Source of the DNA: Ilex aquifolium
Taxonomy: Eukaryota > Streptophyta > Magnoliopsida > Aquifoliales > Aquifoliaceae
Direction: 5' to 3'
Assembly (NCBI GenBank): GCA_951799425.1
Contig: OX637406.1
Span: forward strand, 26,592,390-26,656,389
DNA: 64,000 bases
Every line of letters starts with the position of its first letter. The first letter of the stretch is position 1. This document shows positions 1 through 11,569 of the stretch, in pieces. The position numbers and the translations under genes are program-made. The notes under the pieces are model-generated. The model was given only the letters and a program-made list of their open reading frames with translations. It made no database searches and was not told where the DNA came from.

Positions 1-1340
1 TTATACAAGTGGAGCTGTAGACACTTCACCTAGAGGAGGATGAATAGGTTTTTCAATTTTAACTTAATTGATTACCAATAAAAATCTAAACGACCACAAT
101 TAACTCTTCCCACGAAGATATAGCAATTAATGTGAGAACCCCTTTAGTCAGCACAATCCATTTCATATATGACGATTGATTTTAATTAATCTTCAATTAA
201 TTCACTCACAATCAATCTCACAGCAATCATAAATCTCAAACCCAAATTTACAACTATGTATTGATATATAATCAAATAATCATTCCCACAAACACATAGT
301 GTGCATGTATACTAACAATCACAAGTGTATTCGACAAACAATAAATAACACAAGTGATTGGTTGACATAGAAAACCCTCCTCAGGAAAAATCGTAGGGAA
401 CCACTTAGGGTTTACCAAAACCTAATCCACTACTCACTAAGTTAACATACAAGTACTTGAGTCTTATACCTCAACCAATACAATGGCTAGATACTTCTTT
501 CCTTGTTGTCTCTCCTCCAAAGGCCCTTCTTCGACGTCCAGCGTATTCACTTGGACCTCCCCTCCGCATGGTTTGTCTAGGCCTCGAGCAATCATGGGCA
601 CGCCAATGATTCCTGGTATGAACACACCAATGGGTTTGGTTCTAAACCATCAAGATCTTCAACACCAAGTTATGAGGTTGGGTAGAATATCTAGTGGTAG
701 CCTTTAGATTTAGGGATCCAGGTTAGTGATGGAAGCTCTCAAGGTAGAAGATGTGTTTTCTCTCTTAGAAATCTCACAAGAGGCTTAACCTAGCTGTGCA
801 AAAGGTTCTCCCTATTTATAGGTCTGGAGTAAGGGTAGTCTTAGTAAATAAGAAAATTCAAATTCGTAAATGACCGCTTGATCCGTGGGAGGGCGGTCAT
901 AGGGCGGTTGGCACTAGAATAAAAAACACGTCTCAAACCTGTCCAAGAGCATACTCCGCTTAAGCGACCATAAGCACCACTCGAGTGATCATGAAGGACC
1001 GCTCGAATGAGCTCTGTGCACTCCTCTGTGGTCTTTTCCCATCTTATTCCCTAAGTCATAAAAAGACTGTTCTAGTAAAGGCTGGCAAGTGTAGATCAGT
1101 CCCTACTAATTTTTAAAGCATAAAACTAAGAAAAAAACTTGTCCTCATGAACACTAAAAGGTGTGGCTCAAGAGGGGTCCGATAATGGCTCAATCTATAT
1201 TTTTAAAACACAAAACAGTTTAGAAAAAATTTTCTTTTCAAAACACTTAGAAGCCATACTCGGATTGCTTATAATTATATTTTTATCCTGATCATCCTAA
1301 GTTAAAAGTAACAAAGGGTTCATCTTAGGTTGCTTTGACG
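1..1340 (-). mobile_element. Diverged LTR fragment, minus orientation, cut by the window edge
   Basis: The reverse complement of this stretch is recognisably similar to 51123-51945: shared blocks include the pieces around 400-490, 560-720 (several short matching words), 800-870 and 1075-1140. The 51123 copy begins TGTAATGACC, an LTR-like start, and has a TATA box. The TATA box here reads TATTTATA at 813-820, so the element points to the minus strand. The inner boundary near 1340 is approximate because similarity fades after about 1240. Small open frames inside it (for example 483-707) are LTR sequence, not genes. Confidence 0.6.
813..987 (-). promoter_or_regulatory. LTR promoter: TATA box with upstream palindromes
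   Basis: On the minus strand a TATAAATA box (813-820) is preceded, at higher coordinates, by a GC-rich cluster with repeated GACCGCT-type words and two perfect 10-bp palindromes: CGCTTAAGCG at 957-966 and CACTCGAGTG at 978-987. The related LTR at 51123 has CGCTCGAGCG in the equivalent place. The promoter role is inferred from layout. Confidence 0.5.
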
Positions 1341-1504
1341 CTTGTTCTCCTCCCTTCAATGACACTTTCGAATCTTCAACTTGATAGCGTCATGACTATG
1401 AAAAAGGTTGCCAATTATAAAATGTGATCTAAAAGAACCCAACCCGAATGTTGAGTCTACACCAAAGTCTTGGGGATAAAAAAGTCAGTCCGAGGGGAAG
1501 AAGG

Positions 1505-1735
1505 ATGCACCTTGTCCAATTCTATTGGCTTTTCCCCAAAGAGTCACAAAGCCACAAAGATCGAATAATCATGCAAAAATTTTTGAACTTTTCAAACAAG
1601 TGAAGATAAACATCCCCCTACTTGATGCCATAAAGCAAGTCCCCTCATATGCCAAATTTTTAAAGGACTTGTGCATGGTAAAGTGGAAGATCAATGTGCA
1701 AAAGAGGGAGTAATGTGCAAAAGAGGGTGTTCCTC
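1505..1735 (+). pseudogene. Athila-like gag-protease relic, gag C-terminal part
   Basis: Residues here match the region just before the protease of the intact gag-protease protein at 20502-22877: both carry a PFPQRV-type stretch, then ELFKQVKINIPLLDAIK and YAKFLKDLC. The upstream gag (matrix/capsid region and zinc knuckle) is missing; left of 1505 there is only unrecognised sequence and the LTR fragment. It is the first recognisable piece of a decayed plus-strand Athila-like element whose protease, reverse transcriptase and integrase follow. Not functional. Confidence 0.8.
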
Positions 1736-1737
1736 AC

Positions 1738-1905
1738 CGAAAGATTTTTTGTCATGTTAATAGTGAGGGACCTTTCACCTATTTCAACATAATCCCTTTT
1801 CGGATCATGCTAAGATGTTCGAGGTAAATACCGATGCTTCGGACTATGCCATCAGTGGAGTTATTATGCAAAAGGGGCACCCAATCGCCTGTGAGAGCCG
1901 TAATC
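1738..1905 (+). pseudogene. Misplaced RNase H fragment inside the Athila-like relic
   Basis: Around 1815-1900 one frame reads FEVNTDASDYAISGVIMQ followed by KGHPIA, the start of a Ty3/gypsy RNase H domain with its catalytic DAS aspartate. The wording is like chromovirus RNase H rather than the Athila form. It interrupts the gag-protease linker: sequence before 1735 and after about 1905 aligns with adjacent parts of the protein at 20502-22877. This looks like an insertion by template switching or ectopic repair. Confidence 0.65.
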
Positions 1906-2470
1906 ATTCAGCATAAATCCCCTCCCAAGTATAAAGATCCAGGGTGTCCTACTATTTCATGCATCATAGGGTACTTCAAGATATTAAGCAAGTCTTGCTT
2001 GATCTTAGGGCGAGTGTCAATTTTCTCGCATACACTATCTACGAATAGCTAGGACTAGGCGAACTAAAGCTTACGAGCATCACTGTGCAACTAACTGACC
2101 GATTTGTCAAAGTCCCAAGAAAATAGTTTAGGACATTTTTGTCCAAGTTGATAAGTTTTATTTCCGTGTTCATTTCATTGTCTTGGACACTCAGCCTATG
2201 GTGAATACTAGCAATCAAATTTCAGTCATTTTGGGACAATCATTCCTTGCTACCTCAAATGCATTGATCGATTGCAGGAATGGATTCATGAAACTATCCT
2301 TTGGTAACATGACTCTGGAATTGAACATTTTTAATATTGCCAAGCAACTAGGGGAAGAAGAGGTAGTGCATGAAATAAATTGCATCAAATCATTAGTTAA
2401 AGATCATTTGAATGATGCATTGATTGATGGTAGTTTGGAATCGCATGTATATAACAATATGTTGTTATAA
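1906..2470 (+). pseudogene. Athila-like aspartic protease relic
   Basis: The segment starts with IIQHKSPPKYKDPG, matching the protease start of the 20502 protein (IIQHDTLLKYKDPG). The catalytic D-x-G region near 1985-2020 is damaged (LILG-type reading in place of DLGSS). It continues through QISVILGQSFLATSNALI, the conserved ILGRPFLAT-like strand, and FGNMTLELNIF, ending at a stop at 2468-2470. Frameshifts and missing catalytic residues make it inactive. Confidence 0.8.
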
Positions 2471-2479
2471 CTTCAATCT

Positions 2480-3300
2480 TTGTTAGCTAGTGAGTGTGTA
2501 CATTCATCTGAGTCTTTTATAAATGTTTCTTCTGTGGGAGCATGGGTCCCAAAATTTGAAGAGTTATCACTAAGTGGCACTAAGCCTGTTTCATCAAGTG
2601 TCACAACACCTAAAACAGAATTGAAACCTCTCCCATCTGACCTAAAACATGTCTTTTGGGGGGAAGAAGAAACTTAGTCAGTGGTGATTTCATCAAAACT
2701 ATATGAGTCACAAGAACCAGAACTACTAGAAATCCTAAAACGACATCGAAGTGCAATTGGGTGGACCATAGCTAACTTGAAGGGAATATGTCCTCTTGTA
2801 TGTACTCATTATATATACTTGGAGGAGTACTCAATGCACTCTCATCAACCTCAGGAAAGGTTAAATCCACACCTTAAGGAAGTTGTAAAGGTTAAAGTAC
2901 TTAAATTGTTTGATGCGGGTATCATCTACCCCATCTCTGATAGTAAGTGGGTGAGCCCAATCCAAGTAGTACCCAAGAAATCTAGTGTCATGGTGATTTG
3001 AAACGAGGACAATGAGTTAGTCCCAACTCGTATTGTCATAGGTTAGTGCATGTACGTTGACTACTGTAAACTAAATTATCACCAGGAAGGTCCATTTTCC
3101 TCTACCTTCCTTGTTCAAGTCTTAGAAAGGATAGCTGGTCATGTTTTTTATTACTTCCTGGATGGGTGCGCCGGGTACAACCAAATTAAAATTGCCTTAG
3201 ATGACCAGGAGAAGACCACCTTCACATGTCATTTTGGTACTTTTTTCATAGAAAAGAATGTCATTTGAATTTTTTAATGCTCCAGCCACCTTTCAAAGAA
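2480..3300 (+). pseudogene. Athila-like reverse transcriptase relic (N-terminal half)
   Basis: Frames at 2480-2677 and 2681-3001 cover the protease-RT linker (TELKPLPSDLKHVFWGEEE) and the RT start: IGWTIANLKGI, HSHQPQERLNP and SDSKWVSPIQVVPKK. A second piece at 3050-3268 gives VDYCKLN and FLDGCAGYNQIKIALDDQEK, the RT region around the first catalytic aspartate (normally LDGYSGYNQI). Stops separate the pieces. The reading then reaches an NAPATFQRK-like end near 3300 and jumps directly into RNase H, so the palm catalytic YxDD segment is deleted. Confidence 0.8.
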
Positions 3301-3600
3301 AAATAATTGCTTGCTATGGTATTTGCATTAGAGAAGTTTAGGTCCTATTTGGTTGGTTCTTCTATTGTTGTTTTTACTAACCATATAACTTTGGAGTACT
3401 TGCTGACAAAGAAGTATTCCAAACTACGACTCTTATGTTGGATCCTCCTGCTCCATGAGTTTAATCTTACTATTAAGGACAAGAAATGAGTGGAGAATGT
3501 GGCGGTAGCCCATCTCTCAAGGCTGACCTATGAATCAAAAGAGGAACCATTGTCAATCAATGAAATTTTTCCCAATGAGCAGTTTCTTGCCATTTTTTAG
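3301..3600 (+). pseudogene. Athila-like RNase H relic
   Basis: The frame at 3307-3489 reads LAMVFALEKFRSYLVGS, VFTNHITLEYLLTKK and LLHEFNLTIKDKK, the C-terminal half of the Athila-type RNase H domain; DH has become NH in the HAAL-type strand. It follows the RT piece without the RT palm and thumb or the RNase H N-terminus. A VAVAHLSRL-like reading continues to about 3520. Confidence 0.75.
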
Positions 3601-4864
3601 GTACCATGGTATGTAGATATTGCCAATTTCTTGGCCACAAGTACTATTCTTTCTCACATCACCTCGTGCACAATTTCTTTTGTGATGATCCCTACTTGTT
3701 TAAGTACTATAAGGACCAAATCATTAGACGTGTGTGCCAAATCATGAAATCAATCATGTCATCATTTTTTGTCACTCAGAAGCTTGTGGTGGGCATTTTT
3801 CTTCAAAGAAAACCACTGCTATGTTTTTCTAGTGTAGATTTTATTGGCCCACTCTTTTTAAAGATACCAATGCTTTTTTTCTTTCCTGTGATAGATACAA
3901 AAGTTTGGGGAGCATTTCTCGAAGAAGCATGATGTCCTTGAACCCAATTCTGGTCCTTGAGATTTTTTATTATTGGGGCATAAATTTTATGGGACCATTT
4001 TCCCCTTTCTTTGACTATCTATATATTTTGGTTTCTGTGGACTACGTTTCAAAATGGTTTGAGGTGATTCCTTGTCAAAATAATGATCAGTGCACGGAGG
4101 TTAAATTTTTGAAAGAAAATATTTTGTCGAGATTTGGAATCCCTAGATCCATTTTAAGTGATTGGGGTGCACATTTTTTGCAACCATCCTTTTGAGAACT
4201 TAATAAAAAATTATTTGATTACACATAAGGTTGCAGCCCCTATCACCCATAGACTATGTGGACAGTGAAATTAGCTAATAGGGATATCAAGCAAATATTG
4301 GAAAAGACGGTAAGTCCAAACCACAAAGATTGGTCCTTGAGACTGATATGATGTGCTCTAGGCATATCGTACTGCCTATAAACCATTTTGGGTATGTCTC
4401 CTTATCAGTTATTTTATGAAAAACTTTGCCTCTTGCCTGTGGAATTGGAACATCGTGCTTACTCGACAATCAAAACGATGAATTTTGATATGGACAAAGC
4501 AGGGGCATCAAGAAAGCTTTAGATAAATGAGTTGGAGGAGTTAAGAAATGAGGCATATGAAAATTTCAAGATTACGAAGGCAAGAATGAAAATTTTCCAT
4601 GATAAATTTTTTTTGCATAAGTCCTTTGTTCTTTCCCAAAAGGTTCTCCTGTACAATTTGAGGCTCCACCTTTTTCCTGGTAGGTGAAGGTGGATAGGAT
4701 AATATATCATCAAACAAGTATTCAGTCACAGAGCAGTCGAGGTAGAAAATGCATCAAATGGTAATAGGTTTAAATTAAACATACAACATTTGAAACCATT
4801 CATGGACAGTTTTGTTGAGAAAGTGGAGTCCATTGACTTAATGGATCCACATTATGTTAATTAA
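3601..4864 (+). pseudogene. Athila-like integrase relic
   Basis: Pieces in several frames cover an integrase. 3606-3720 holds the zinc-finger flank (FFCDDPYLFKYYKDQIIRR). 3968-4195 holds the catalytic core start: INFMGPFSPF, with the first Asp replaced by Asn, then VDYVSKWFEVIP and FGIPRSILSDWGAHF with the second Asp kept. The rest runs to 4864 with several stops: KLFDYT, an HKDW stretch, PYQLFYEK, the long NELEELRNEAYENFKI helix, and a DPHYVN ending. Small minus-strand frames at 4287-4729 are shadows. Confidence 0.8.
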
Positions 4865-6809
4865 GTCAATTTCATTGTAAATATTGTATATAGTTTCGTT
4901 TGAATTAATATTGTGTTACTTTTGCAAGTTCTTTTTGGAGTTTGGTTTGAGGTATTATCTATCCTTCCAATCTAAATTCCTTATGCTACGGAGCATCATG
5001 TTGAAATCAGCATATTGAAGACAATGTTGAGTTTAGCTTGGGGGAATATATTTGCATTGTATGTCGTATGTGAGTATTGTCATGCATATTTATATTTTCT
5101 TAGCCAAATTTGTTCAGACCTTTGGGTATATCCAAGATGGTTAACCCCACCTCGAGGGAAATGGAGGTCATTGGTTCGAATATCCTACCTAGCAGTTGTA
5201 ATAATAATGAAAAATAATAATTTTTATATAGTTGGTCCCTAGTTAGAGTTGCATGTTGTTTGTAGTGTTCATTTAAGCCTTGTGTTGGTTGTGAGGGACA
5301 TGTGGCGAGACATGGTTTGCTTTGATTATTGTCGATGAGTGCAACAACCTTATATAGTTCCAGACGACATGCCTTGGATCCCTCACTGCATAGAAGCAGT
5401 AAAATGTGACCCCACTTCATCCATGCATTTGGGTTGCTTGATTAATGCTACCCAAGAGTCCTCACCTGTGTGGAAATGGCTGGTTGATTTATTAATCTCT
5501 TGTTTTTAATGAAGAGGACTGCTATTGAGATTTAATTTATTGACATAATTTGTTATAGTTATTGAATTGATCATGAATTCCATTAAATATTGTAACTTAT
5601 TGTTAAAACAACGATTAAAATGAAGTCACAGCATTAAGTTAATAGATTATGTTAAATTTTTAGCCACGTTACAACCAGATAAAGTCCTATTTGATCTTGA
5701 AAATTATGGCATGTGTATGTTCTAAATCATGTTGGAGATACGTCAACTGTACTATTTTCATTTTCCCTAACACTATTTCATGAGATTATGCCAAGGTCGT
5801 TTCGATTGCATGATTGTCCATCATTTGTAAAATATATGTGGGTTACACTTTGTTTTGAATTACAAGAATTCGTCTCACATATAGGCATTGAGTGAAACGT
5901 CATTATAATAACTGGTTTCTTATTTTGATAGCAAATCCTTGGTGAGATTTGCATCAAAGCTAATTTGCGATAGCTAATATAGATGTGGGTTTTATTTGAT
6001 AAATTTCTTAAATTGCACTATCATTTCACACACACAAGTCTCTATTGGAAATGTGAATGTGAATATTTTTACGTAGCATTTAAATCTGCTTGTGCGTAAA
6101 TATCTTGAGTGGATAGGGAATTTTTATAAAATCTCATTGTTAATTAGGATATTATAATATGTTCTAAGTCTAGGATGTAATAAAAAAAAGTTTGTAGGTA
6201 CCTTCACTAGAAACCTTCACGAGACAAAACTCATCCACTAAGGGTTTAACGGCTTGTTGCATATGTTAAATTATTTAAAGCACATAATTTGTTGAACTCA
6301 AGTGTATTTTTTGGTTGACAGGGCTTCTAGTGGTCTTCGATGCACATCCAGGGGGGAATAATATATAGAGATCTCATACTTGAATATGTAAATTTTGCAA
6401 GGACTCTATATGAAGGTTTTGAGTTTTTACGTAACTTTTTAATACCCAATGATTTTCGTAATAGTCTTTCAAATCCATTTATATTCTAAAAGGTTTGGGA
6501 AAATATGACAACGCAAGCTTTTTGTTGTTAGCCAGATGATTTTGGGGATGTAGCCAATGTCAACTACCTGAATATAGGACACGCACAGCCTAGATATCAT
6601 ATCTTCATTTGCTGACACCCTTCTGATGGTAAGCTGCACTTATTTTCCTTGATGACATATCAGTCTTATTTTTGCCACACTGATGACATGTCTAATAATC
6701 TTTAACTAAAACTGCATGTAATGTTACTAGTTCTGGAGGGATTCTGTGACACGTACACCAGCACACTCTAATGGTTATAACATAATGCACAATGGTTAGA
6801 CTCAATTTG
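4865..6809 (+). other. 3' non-coding region of the Athila-like relic
   Basis: No open frame here resembles an envelope or other known protein. A PPT-like GCTTGGGGGAATATA occurs at about 5037-5051. The stretch from about 5640 to 6265 is homologous to three other places in the window (24290-24900, 42790-43450 and, inverted, 63600-64000). Shared anchors are CCACGTTACAACC near 5663, a CATGAGATTATGCC block near 5779 and TTTGTAGGTACCTTCACTAG near 6190. A second purine tract lies at 6350-6357. The 3' LTR was not identified; the Tekay-like array interrupts the region at 6809. Confidence 0.55.
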
Positions 6810-7570
6810 TGTAACGCCCCAAAAACCACCCTGGAAGGCATTACATTTTTAAAACCATTCATACCATGGGAACAACTAATAAAATCCATAAATAACCGGG
6901 GGTCCTTAATTTAAAAAAATTTGGGCAGAGTCTCCTTTGTTCGGGGAGCTCTACCCAAAACACAACCTGTGCAATTATACTACATTGACCACACCGGGTC
7001 CATTTATCCATAAAATATTTACAACATTATCCAAAAGAATAAGCCCAATTCATGGCTATTACATCTCAAAAATTAATTAAAGTAGCGCAACGGAATAAAC
7101 AAAAGAAGCTAGACTACACAATGTTCTAAAAGAATGTCCTAGTCTAGTAAAAAAGGAAGGGAGGTCACTCTATGCGTCCACCTCGGGATCCACACTCCCG
7201 TCAAGTTGAGTCTCCCAAGTAGCGGGATCCTCGACCCTTACGTCCTCCTCAAGCAGGTAATCTGAAAAATGTTAGTGGTAGGGGTGAGCACGAAGCTCTG
7301 TAGAGAAATTCTCTCAAACCCATACAAGGTTTAGAAAAAAAAACATTTAAAACGGTCGGTCTCATTTTTAACATAACTTAGATATATAATTTGAATTAAA
7401 GCAGTGACATTTAAAAAAGGATCTCAAGTTTATGTAAAAACATTACTTAAATGAATAAACGAGCACCACATACAAATAATAACCATTAATGGCCATAAAA
7501 AATTCCCAACAATTCTTTCGGTAGGTGGCATACTTTGTGGTAACCTCCACCCCCTTTTAGGTCACATTTG

Positions 7571-8342
7571 ATTCTCAAGCATCCTTACCTGGAACCTCTT
7601 GAGAATGGATGAGCATCCTTACATGGAACCTCTCACCAATCACTACATTATTTCCCAAACATCCTTACCGGGAACCTCTTGGGAAGGGGTGAGCATCCTT
7701 ACAAGGAAACTCTCACTCATGTGCATCACAAACAACCCAACCAAGCATACCATTCCAACATTTATCTCAATTTACAAACATCTATCCAAAATCCCCAAAA
7801 TATATCATGTAACCATTCCACAACCAACCAAGAAAAATACATGAGATCACAATAACATCATTTTTCTACCCAACACAAAGCACTAACGTTTCGAAATTCA
7901 TAATAAAGCAAGCATTTAAGAAGGAAATACATCACTCTCCCAAAAATTAGGGTTTTAAAAATAGAAAGAGATTTCATGGGTATTAAACCCTAACTTTATT
8001 CAAAACATGTAATCTTTGCAAAAAGCCTAAGAGAGGTTGATTTCATAGCACATATAATCTTTGAAGTAAAACATGGGCATTTTACAACGGATTTCAAGTT
8101 TAAGTAGCAATAGTAATAGAAATGAACAATAACAACCAAGTTCCAATAAACATCCATTTCCAAAATATAAACCATTGCCCACACATGATATAAGATTGTC
8201 CTCCCCGGCATGAGCATCCGTACAAGGAACCTCTCACCCTCAAGGTTTGGTTTCTCAAGCATCCTTACAAGGAATCTCTTGAGAAAATCACATACTGTCC
8301 TCTTTTGGCATGAGCATCCTTACAAGGAACCTCTCACTCATG
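7571..8342 (-). repeat. Array of seven hairpins with constant loop and varying stems
   Basis: Units at 7571-7606, 7610-7635, 7652-7685, 7689-7716, 8211-8236, 8251-8286 and 8309-8342 share a core close to CATCCTTACAAGGAACCT. The core is flanked by different but complementary arms: ATTCTCAAG/CTTGAGAAT, TTCCCAA/TTGGGAA, GTGAG/CTCAC, TTTCTCAAG/CTTGAGAAA and CATGAG/CTCATG; units 2 and 5 pair only TGAG/CTCA. Equivalent units occur in the other LTR copies (about 13285-13433, 16460-16600, 30150-30300, 30790-30930). Placed between the presumed promoter and the LTR end, they would be transcribed. Confidence 0.8.
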
Positions 8343-8965
8343 TTTGTCCAAACAACCATACAAGAATACAATACTAACTATTCTCTCAAATACCCAACAA
8401 TTCCACAAGTCTCCTATTTACAAGCATTTCCAAGAAAAATCCCCAATTCTCATAAATGGTTGTACAAAGAGTAATATAAGAAAATATACAAGAGATCATC
8501 ATAAATACCATTTTTTTGTTCAATATGAAACACAAAAGTTTTGAAATCAAGAACATAGGAGAAATCAAAAGAAAAACTCCTTTCTCTTGAAACCTAGGGT
8601 TTGAAGATGAGAAAAAATGATTTAATGGTTATTCCACCATAGATTTGTTTAAAACATGATAATGTTTGCAAGAATGTCAAGAATCAAGTATTTCATACCA
8701 TATATATAAGAATGAGAGTGAAAACATACATATATTTATGCCCTAACCTCAATGGACAATAATGGAAGAAAACCCCTACCTTGAAATCAAGAATTTCAAA
8801 CCAAAGCCCAAGCTTTAGAGACTCTCTTTCTCCCTTTTCTTCTTCCCTTTACCTTCTCCTAGGGCTCTAAGAGATGTGGGTTGAGAGTGAAATGTATGAA
8901 ATGAGAGAAAATGTAATGGAAATGGGGTTTTAAACACAGCTGCCCCGAATTTCACTGTTCATGGG

Positions 8966-9375
8966 CTGTTTTGACATCGCTTCGTTATCTGGGCATAACT
9001 CTCTCATCTGAGCTCCGATTGAGATGATTCAAGATGCTGTGTAACGCTAAGAAATAGATCTACAAATTTCATGTTTTGAGTGTTGAGAGATATTGAATGC
9101 ATCAAGGTCTAAATCGAGCTTGAAGTTGCAGCCAGTGCACTGTTCACGTGCACTGTTTAAGCTAAATGGACTGTTTTGACATCGCTTCGTTATCTGAGCA
9201 TAACTCTCTCATCCGAGCTCCGATTGAGATGATTCAAGATGATATAGAATGCTAAGAAATAGTTTTACAACTTTCATGATTTGAGTTTTGAGAGATATGG
9301 ACTGAATCAAGGTCGAAATCGAGCTTGAAGTTGCAGCCAGTACACTGTTCACGTGCACTGTTCACAGCTGTTTCA
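8966..9375 (-). repeat. Two tandem units of about 205 bp inside the LTR
   Basis: Each unit starts CTGTTTTGACATCGCTTCG (8966 and 9171) and ends with a CAGTGCACTG palindrome or its variant and a CACGTG G-box core (9133-9150 in unit 1). Placement upstream of the TATA-like site suggests a U3 enhancer-type repeat. The same duplication is present at 17216-17630 and 31550-31950; the last copy has lost a short terminal piece. Confidence 0.75.
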
Positions 9376-9660
9376 TCCCTTTTTCCATTTCCAATCCATT
9401 TCTAAGCCAACCAAATCCATCTCAAATCTCTCCAACACATATTTTTACACCAAACCTATTTAATACAAGTTCTAGGACCTAAAATTTCATATTTTCACTT
9501 ATTAAAACTAAATTTCGACTATTATTTCCACTAACATTTTAAATCTTTACTTTTCCAATCTACCAAATTCAAACACACATCACTACACATCCACATTTTT
9601 ACAACAAATATTTACTATATATCTATATACATATATAAAAGAAAATGCGGGGTGTTACAA

Positions 9661-9676
9661 TCCACCCCCCTTAAAG
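9661..9676 (-). other. Polypurine tract of internal copy 1
   Basis: Reverse complement reads CTTTAAGGGGGGTGGA, immediately inside the LTR end at 9659. This is the plus-strand primer site for reverse transcription and fixes LTR 1 as the 3' LTR of a minus-strand element. The same tract follows the middle LTR at 17916-17931. Confidence 0.9.
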
Positions 9677-9700
9677 AAAGTTTCGTCCTCGAAACTTACC

Positions 9701-11560
9701 TCAAGTAGCGAACAAATATGGATACTTCTCCCGCATTTCTTGCTCCGGTTCCCATGTAGCTTCCTCCACTCCATGGTGTTGCCACAAAACCTTCACCAAT
9801 CTGATAACTTTGTTGCGAAACACTTTTTCCTTGGACTCGAGAATTTCTACCGGTTGCTCTTCATAGGTTGCTCCGTCTTGAATTTCAATCTCCTCCAAGT
9901 TCACGACTGGAGTTGCATCCGAGTGACACCTTCTGAACATGGACACGTGGAACACGTCATGTACTCCGGATAGCTGGGCTGGTAGTCGAAGTTGATATGC
10001 CGCCTTGCCTACCGCTTTGATTACCTCAAATGGTCCGGTATATCTAGGCGCTAACTTCCCCTTCTTGCCGAATCGAAACACGCCCTTCTTGGGTGACACC
10101 TTGAGAAATACGTAGTCTCCCACCTTGAATTCTAAGGGTCTTCGTCTGTGGTCCGTATAGCTCTTCTGTCTACTTTGCGCCGTCCGTAGCCTCTCTCGGA
10201 TGAGTTGAATCTTCTCCGTAGTTTCTCGAACAATGTCCAGTCCAAACACACTGCTCTCGCCGGCTTCTAACCAACACGTCGGTGATCGGCATGGTCTTCC
10301 ATACAATGCTTCATACGGTGCCATCCCAATACTTCCCTGATAGCTGTTGTTGTAAGCAAGCTCCACCAACGGTAAGTGGTCGCTGCAACTCCCCTTGAAC
10401 TCCAACGCGCAAGCGCGTAACATATCCTCCACAATCTGTATCACCCTCTCGGATTGGCCATCCATTTGGAGATGAAAAGCCGTACTGAAGTGTAACTCCG
10501 TCCCCATCGCTTGTTGTACACTCTGCCAGAATCTCGCCACAAACCTAGAGTCACGATCCGACACAATCGAGAGCGGAACGCCGTGTAACCTCACTATCTC
10601 ACGGATATACAGCTGGCTCAAAGTCTCGAATGTATCGGTGGTCTTCATACCCAAAAAGTGAGCGGACTTGGTGAGTCTATCCCCAATGACCCACACTGCA
10701 TTATGCCCGCGCCACGTCCGTGGTAAACCCAACACGAAGTCCTTGGTGATGTGATCCCATTTCCACTCTGGAATAGGCAAAGACTGTAGGACTCCTCCTG
10801 GCCTTTGATGCTCAATCTTCACCCGCTGGCACACCGCACATTTTGCCACATACTTGGCCACATCTCGCTTCATTCCCCTCCACCAGTATTGACGCTTCAT
10901 GTCCCTATACATATTTGTGCTACCGGGGTGGATAGCAAACTTGGAGCGATAACACTCTCCAAGTATCTCCTCCTTTAGGGATGAATCATCGGGAACACAT
11001 AGCTTCTCCCCATATGTCAACTCTCCATTCTTCCAAGACCATCCTTCCATTGCTTCTCCATTCTCTAATCGGGCTCTAATCAAATCGAGTTCCGAATCCA
11101 GGCATTGCAACTCCAGAACCCGTTGCCGAAGCGTCGGTTGAGCTACAAGGTTGAATAGATATGGTTGATACTCCAGTCCATCCACCCATAGATCGTACTC
11201 CTCCAATGCATCAATCATTTTCCACCTATTTACCGCAAGAGAATTGATTTCACCCCGAGACTTCCTGCTAATAGCGTTGGCAACTACATTGGCCTTCCCC
11301 GGATGGTAGTTGAGCGTGAACTCATAATCTTCCAAGTACTCAATCCACCTTCTCTGCCGGAGATTCAAGTCTTTCTGTGTGAAGATATACTTGAGGCTTT
11401 TATGGTCCGAGAACACTTGAAATTTCTCCCCGTATAAATAACATCTCCACAACTTAAGAGCAAACACCACCGCAGCCAGCTCCAAGTCGTGTGTGGGATA
11501 ATTCTGCTCATGCACCTTGAGTTGCCTCGAGCCATAAGCCACTACCTTCCCTCCTTGCAT
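9701..11560 (-). pseudogene. Tekay-like pol, RNase H, integrase and chromodomain (copy 1)
   Basis: This 619-residue open frame starts in RNase H ([20 protein letters not shown], then the DHKSLKYIF strand) and runs on. It passes through the HHCC zinc finger (HPGSTNMYRDM ... CAVCQ) and the integrase core with its three acidic residues in KDFVLGLP, SDRDSRF and DGQSER. It then reaches the GPY/F-type module (KLAPRYTGPFEV) and a C-terminal chromodomain-like segment (KVLWQHHGVEEATWEPEQE). A chromodomain plus an initiator tRNA-Met PBS supports the Tekay/Del chromovirus clade. A TGA at 11570-11572 separates it from RT. It differs from copy 2 at scattered residues, for example NAISRK versus DAISRK. Confidence 0.9.
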
Positions 11561-11569
11561 TAGAACGCA

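Larger units (their letters stand above)
6810..9659 (-). repeat. LTR 1 of the array (3' LTR of the first internal copy)
   Basis: 2850 bp, TGTAACGCCCC at the left end and GGGGTGTTACA at the right, forming the TG...CA inverted ends. It directly abuts the polypurine tract at 9661-9676 and the TSD ATTTG at 6805. It contains seven hairpin units (7571-8342), a duplicated block of about 205 bp (8966-9375), and a TTTTAAA TATA-like site near 8928. Small open frames (7599-7844, 7996-8262, 8344-8544) recur in the other LTR copies and are non-coding LTR sequence. Confidence 0.92.

Noticed and set aside
483..707. 74-residue frame as a small host gene
   Set aside because: It lies in an LTR fragment with an inverted relative at 51123-51945 where the frame is not conserved.
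4287..4729. Minus-strand frames over the integrase relic
   Set aside because: Antisense shadows of the plus-strand integrase codons; no similarity to known proteins.
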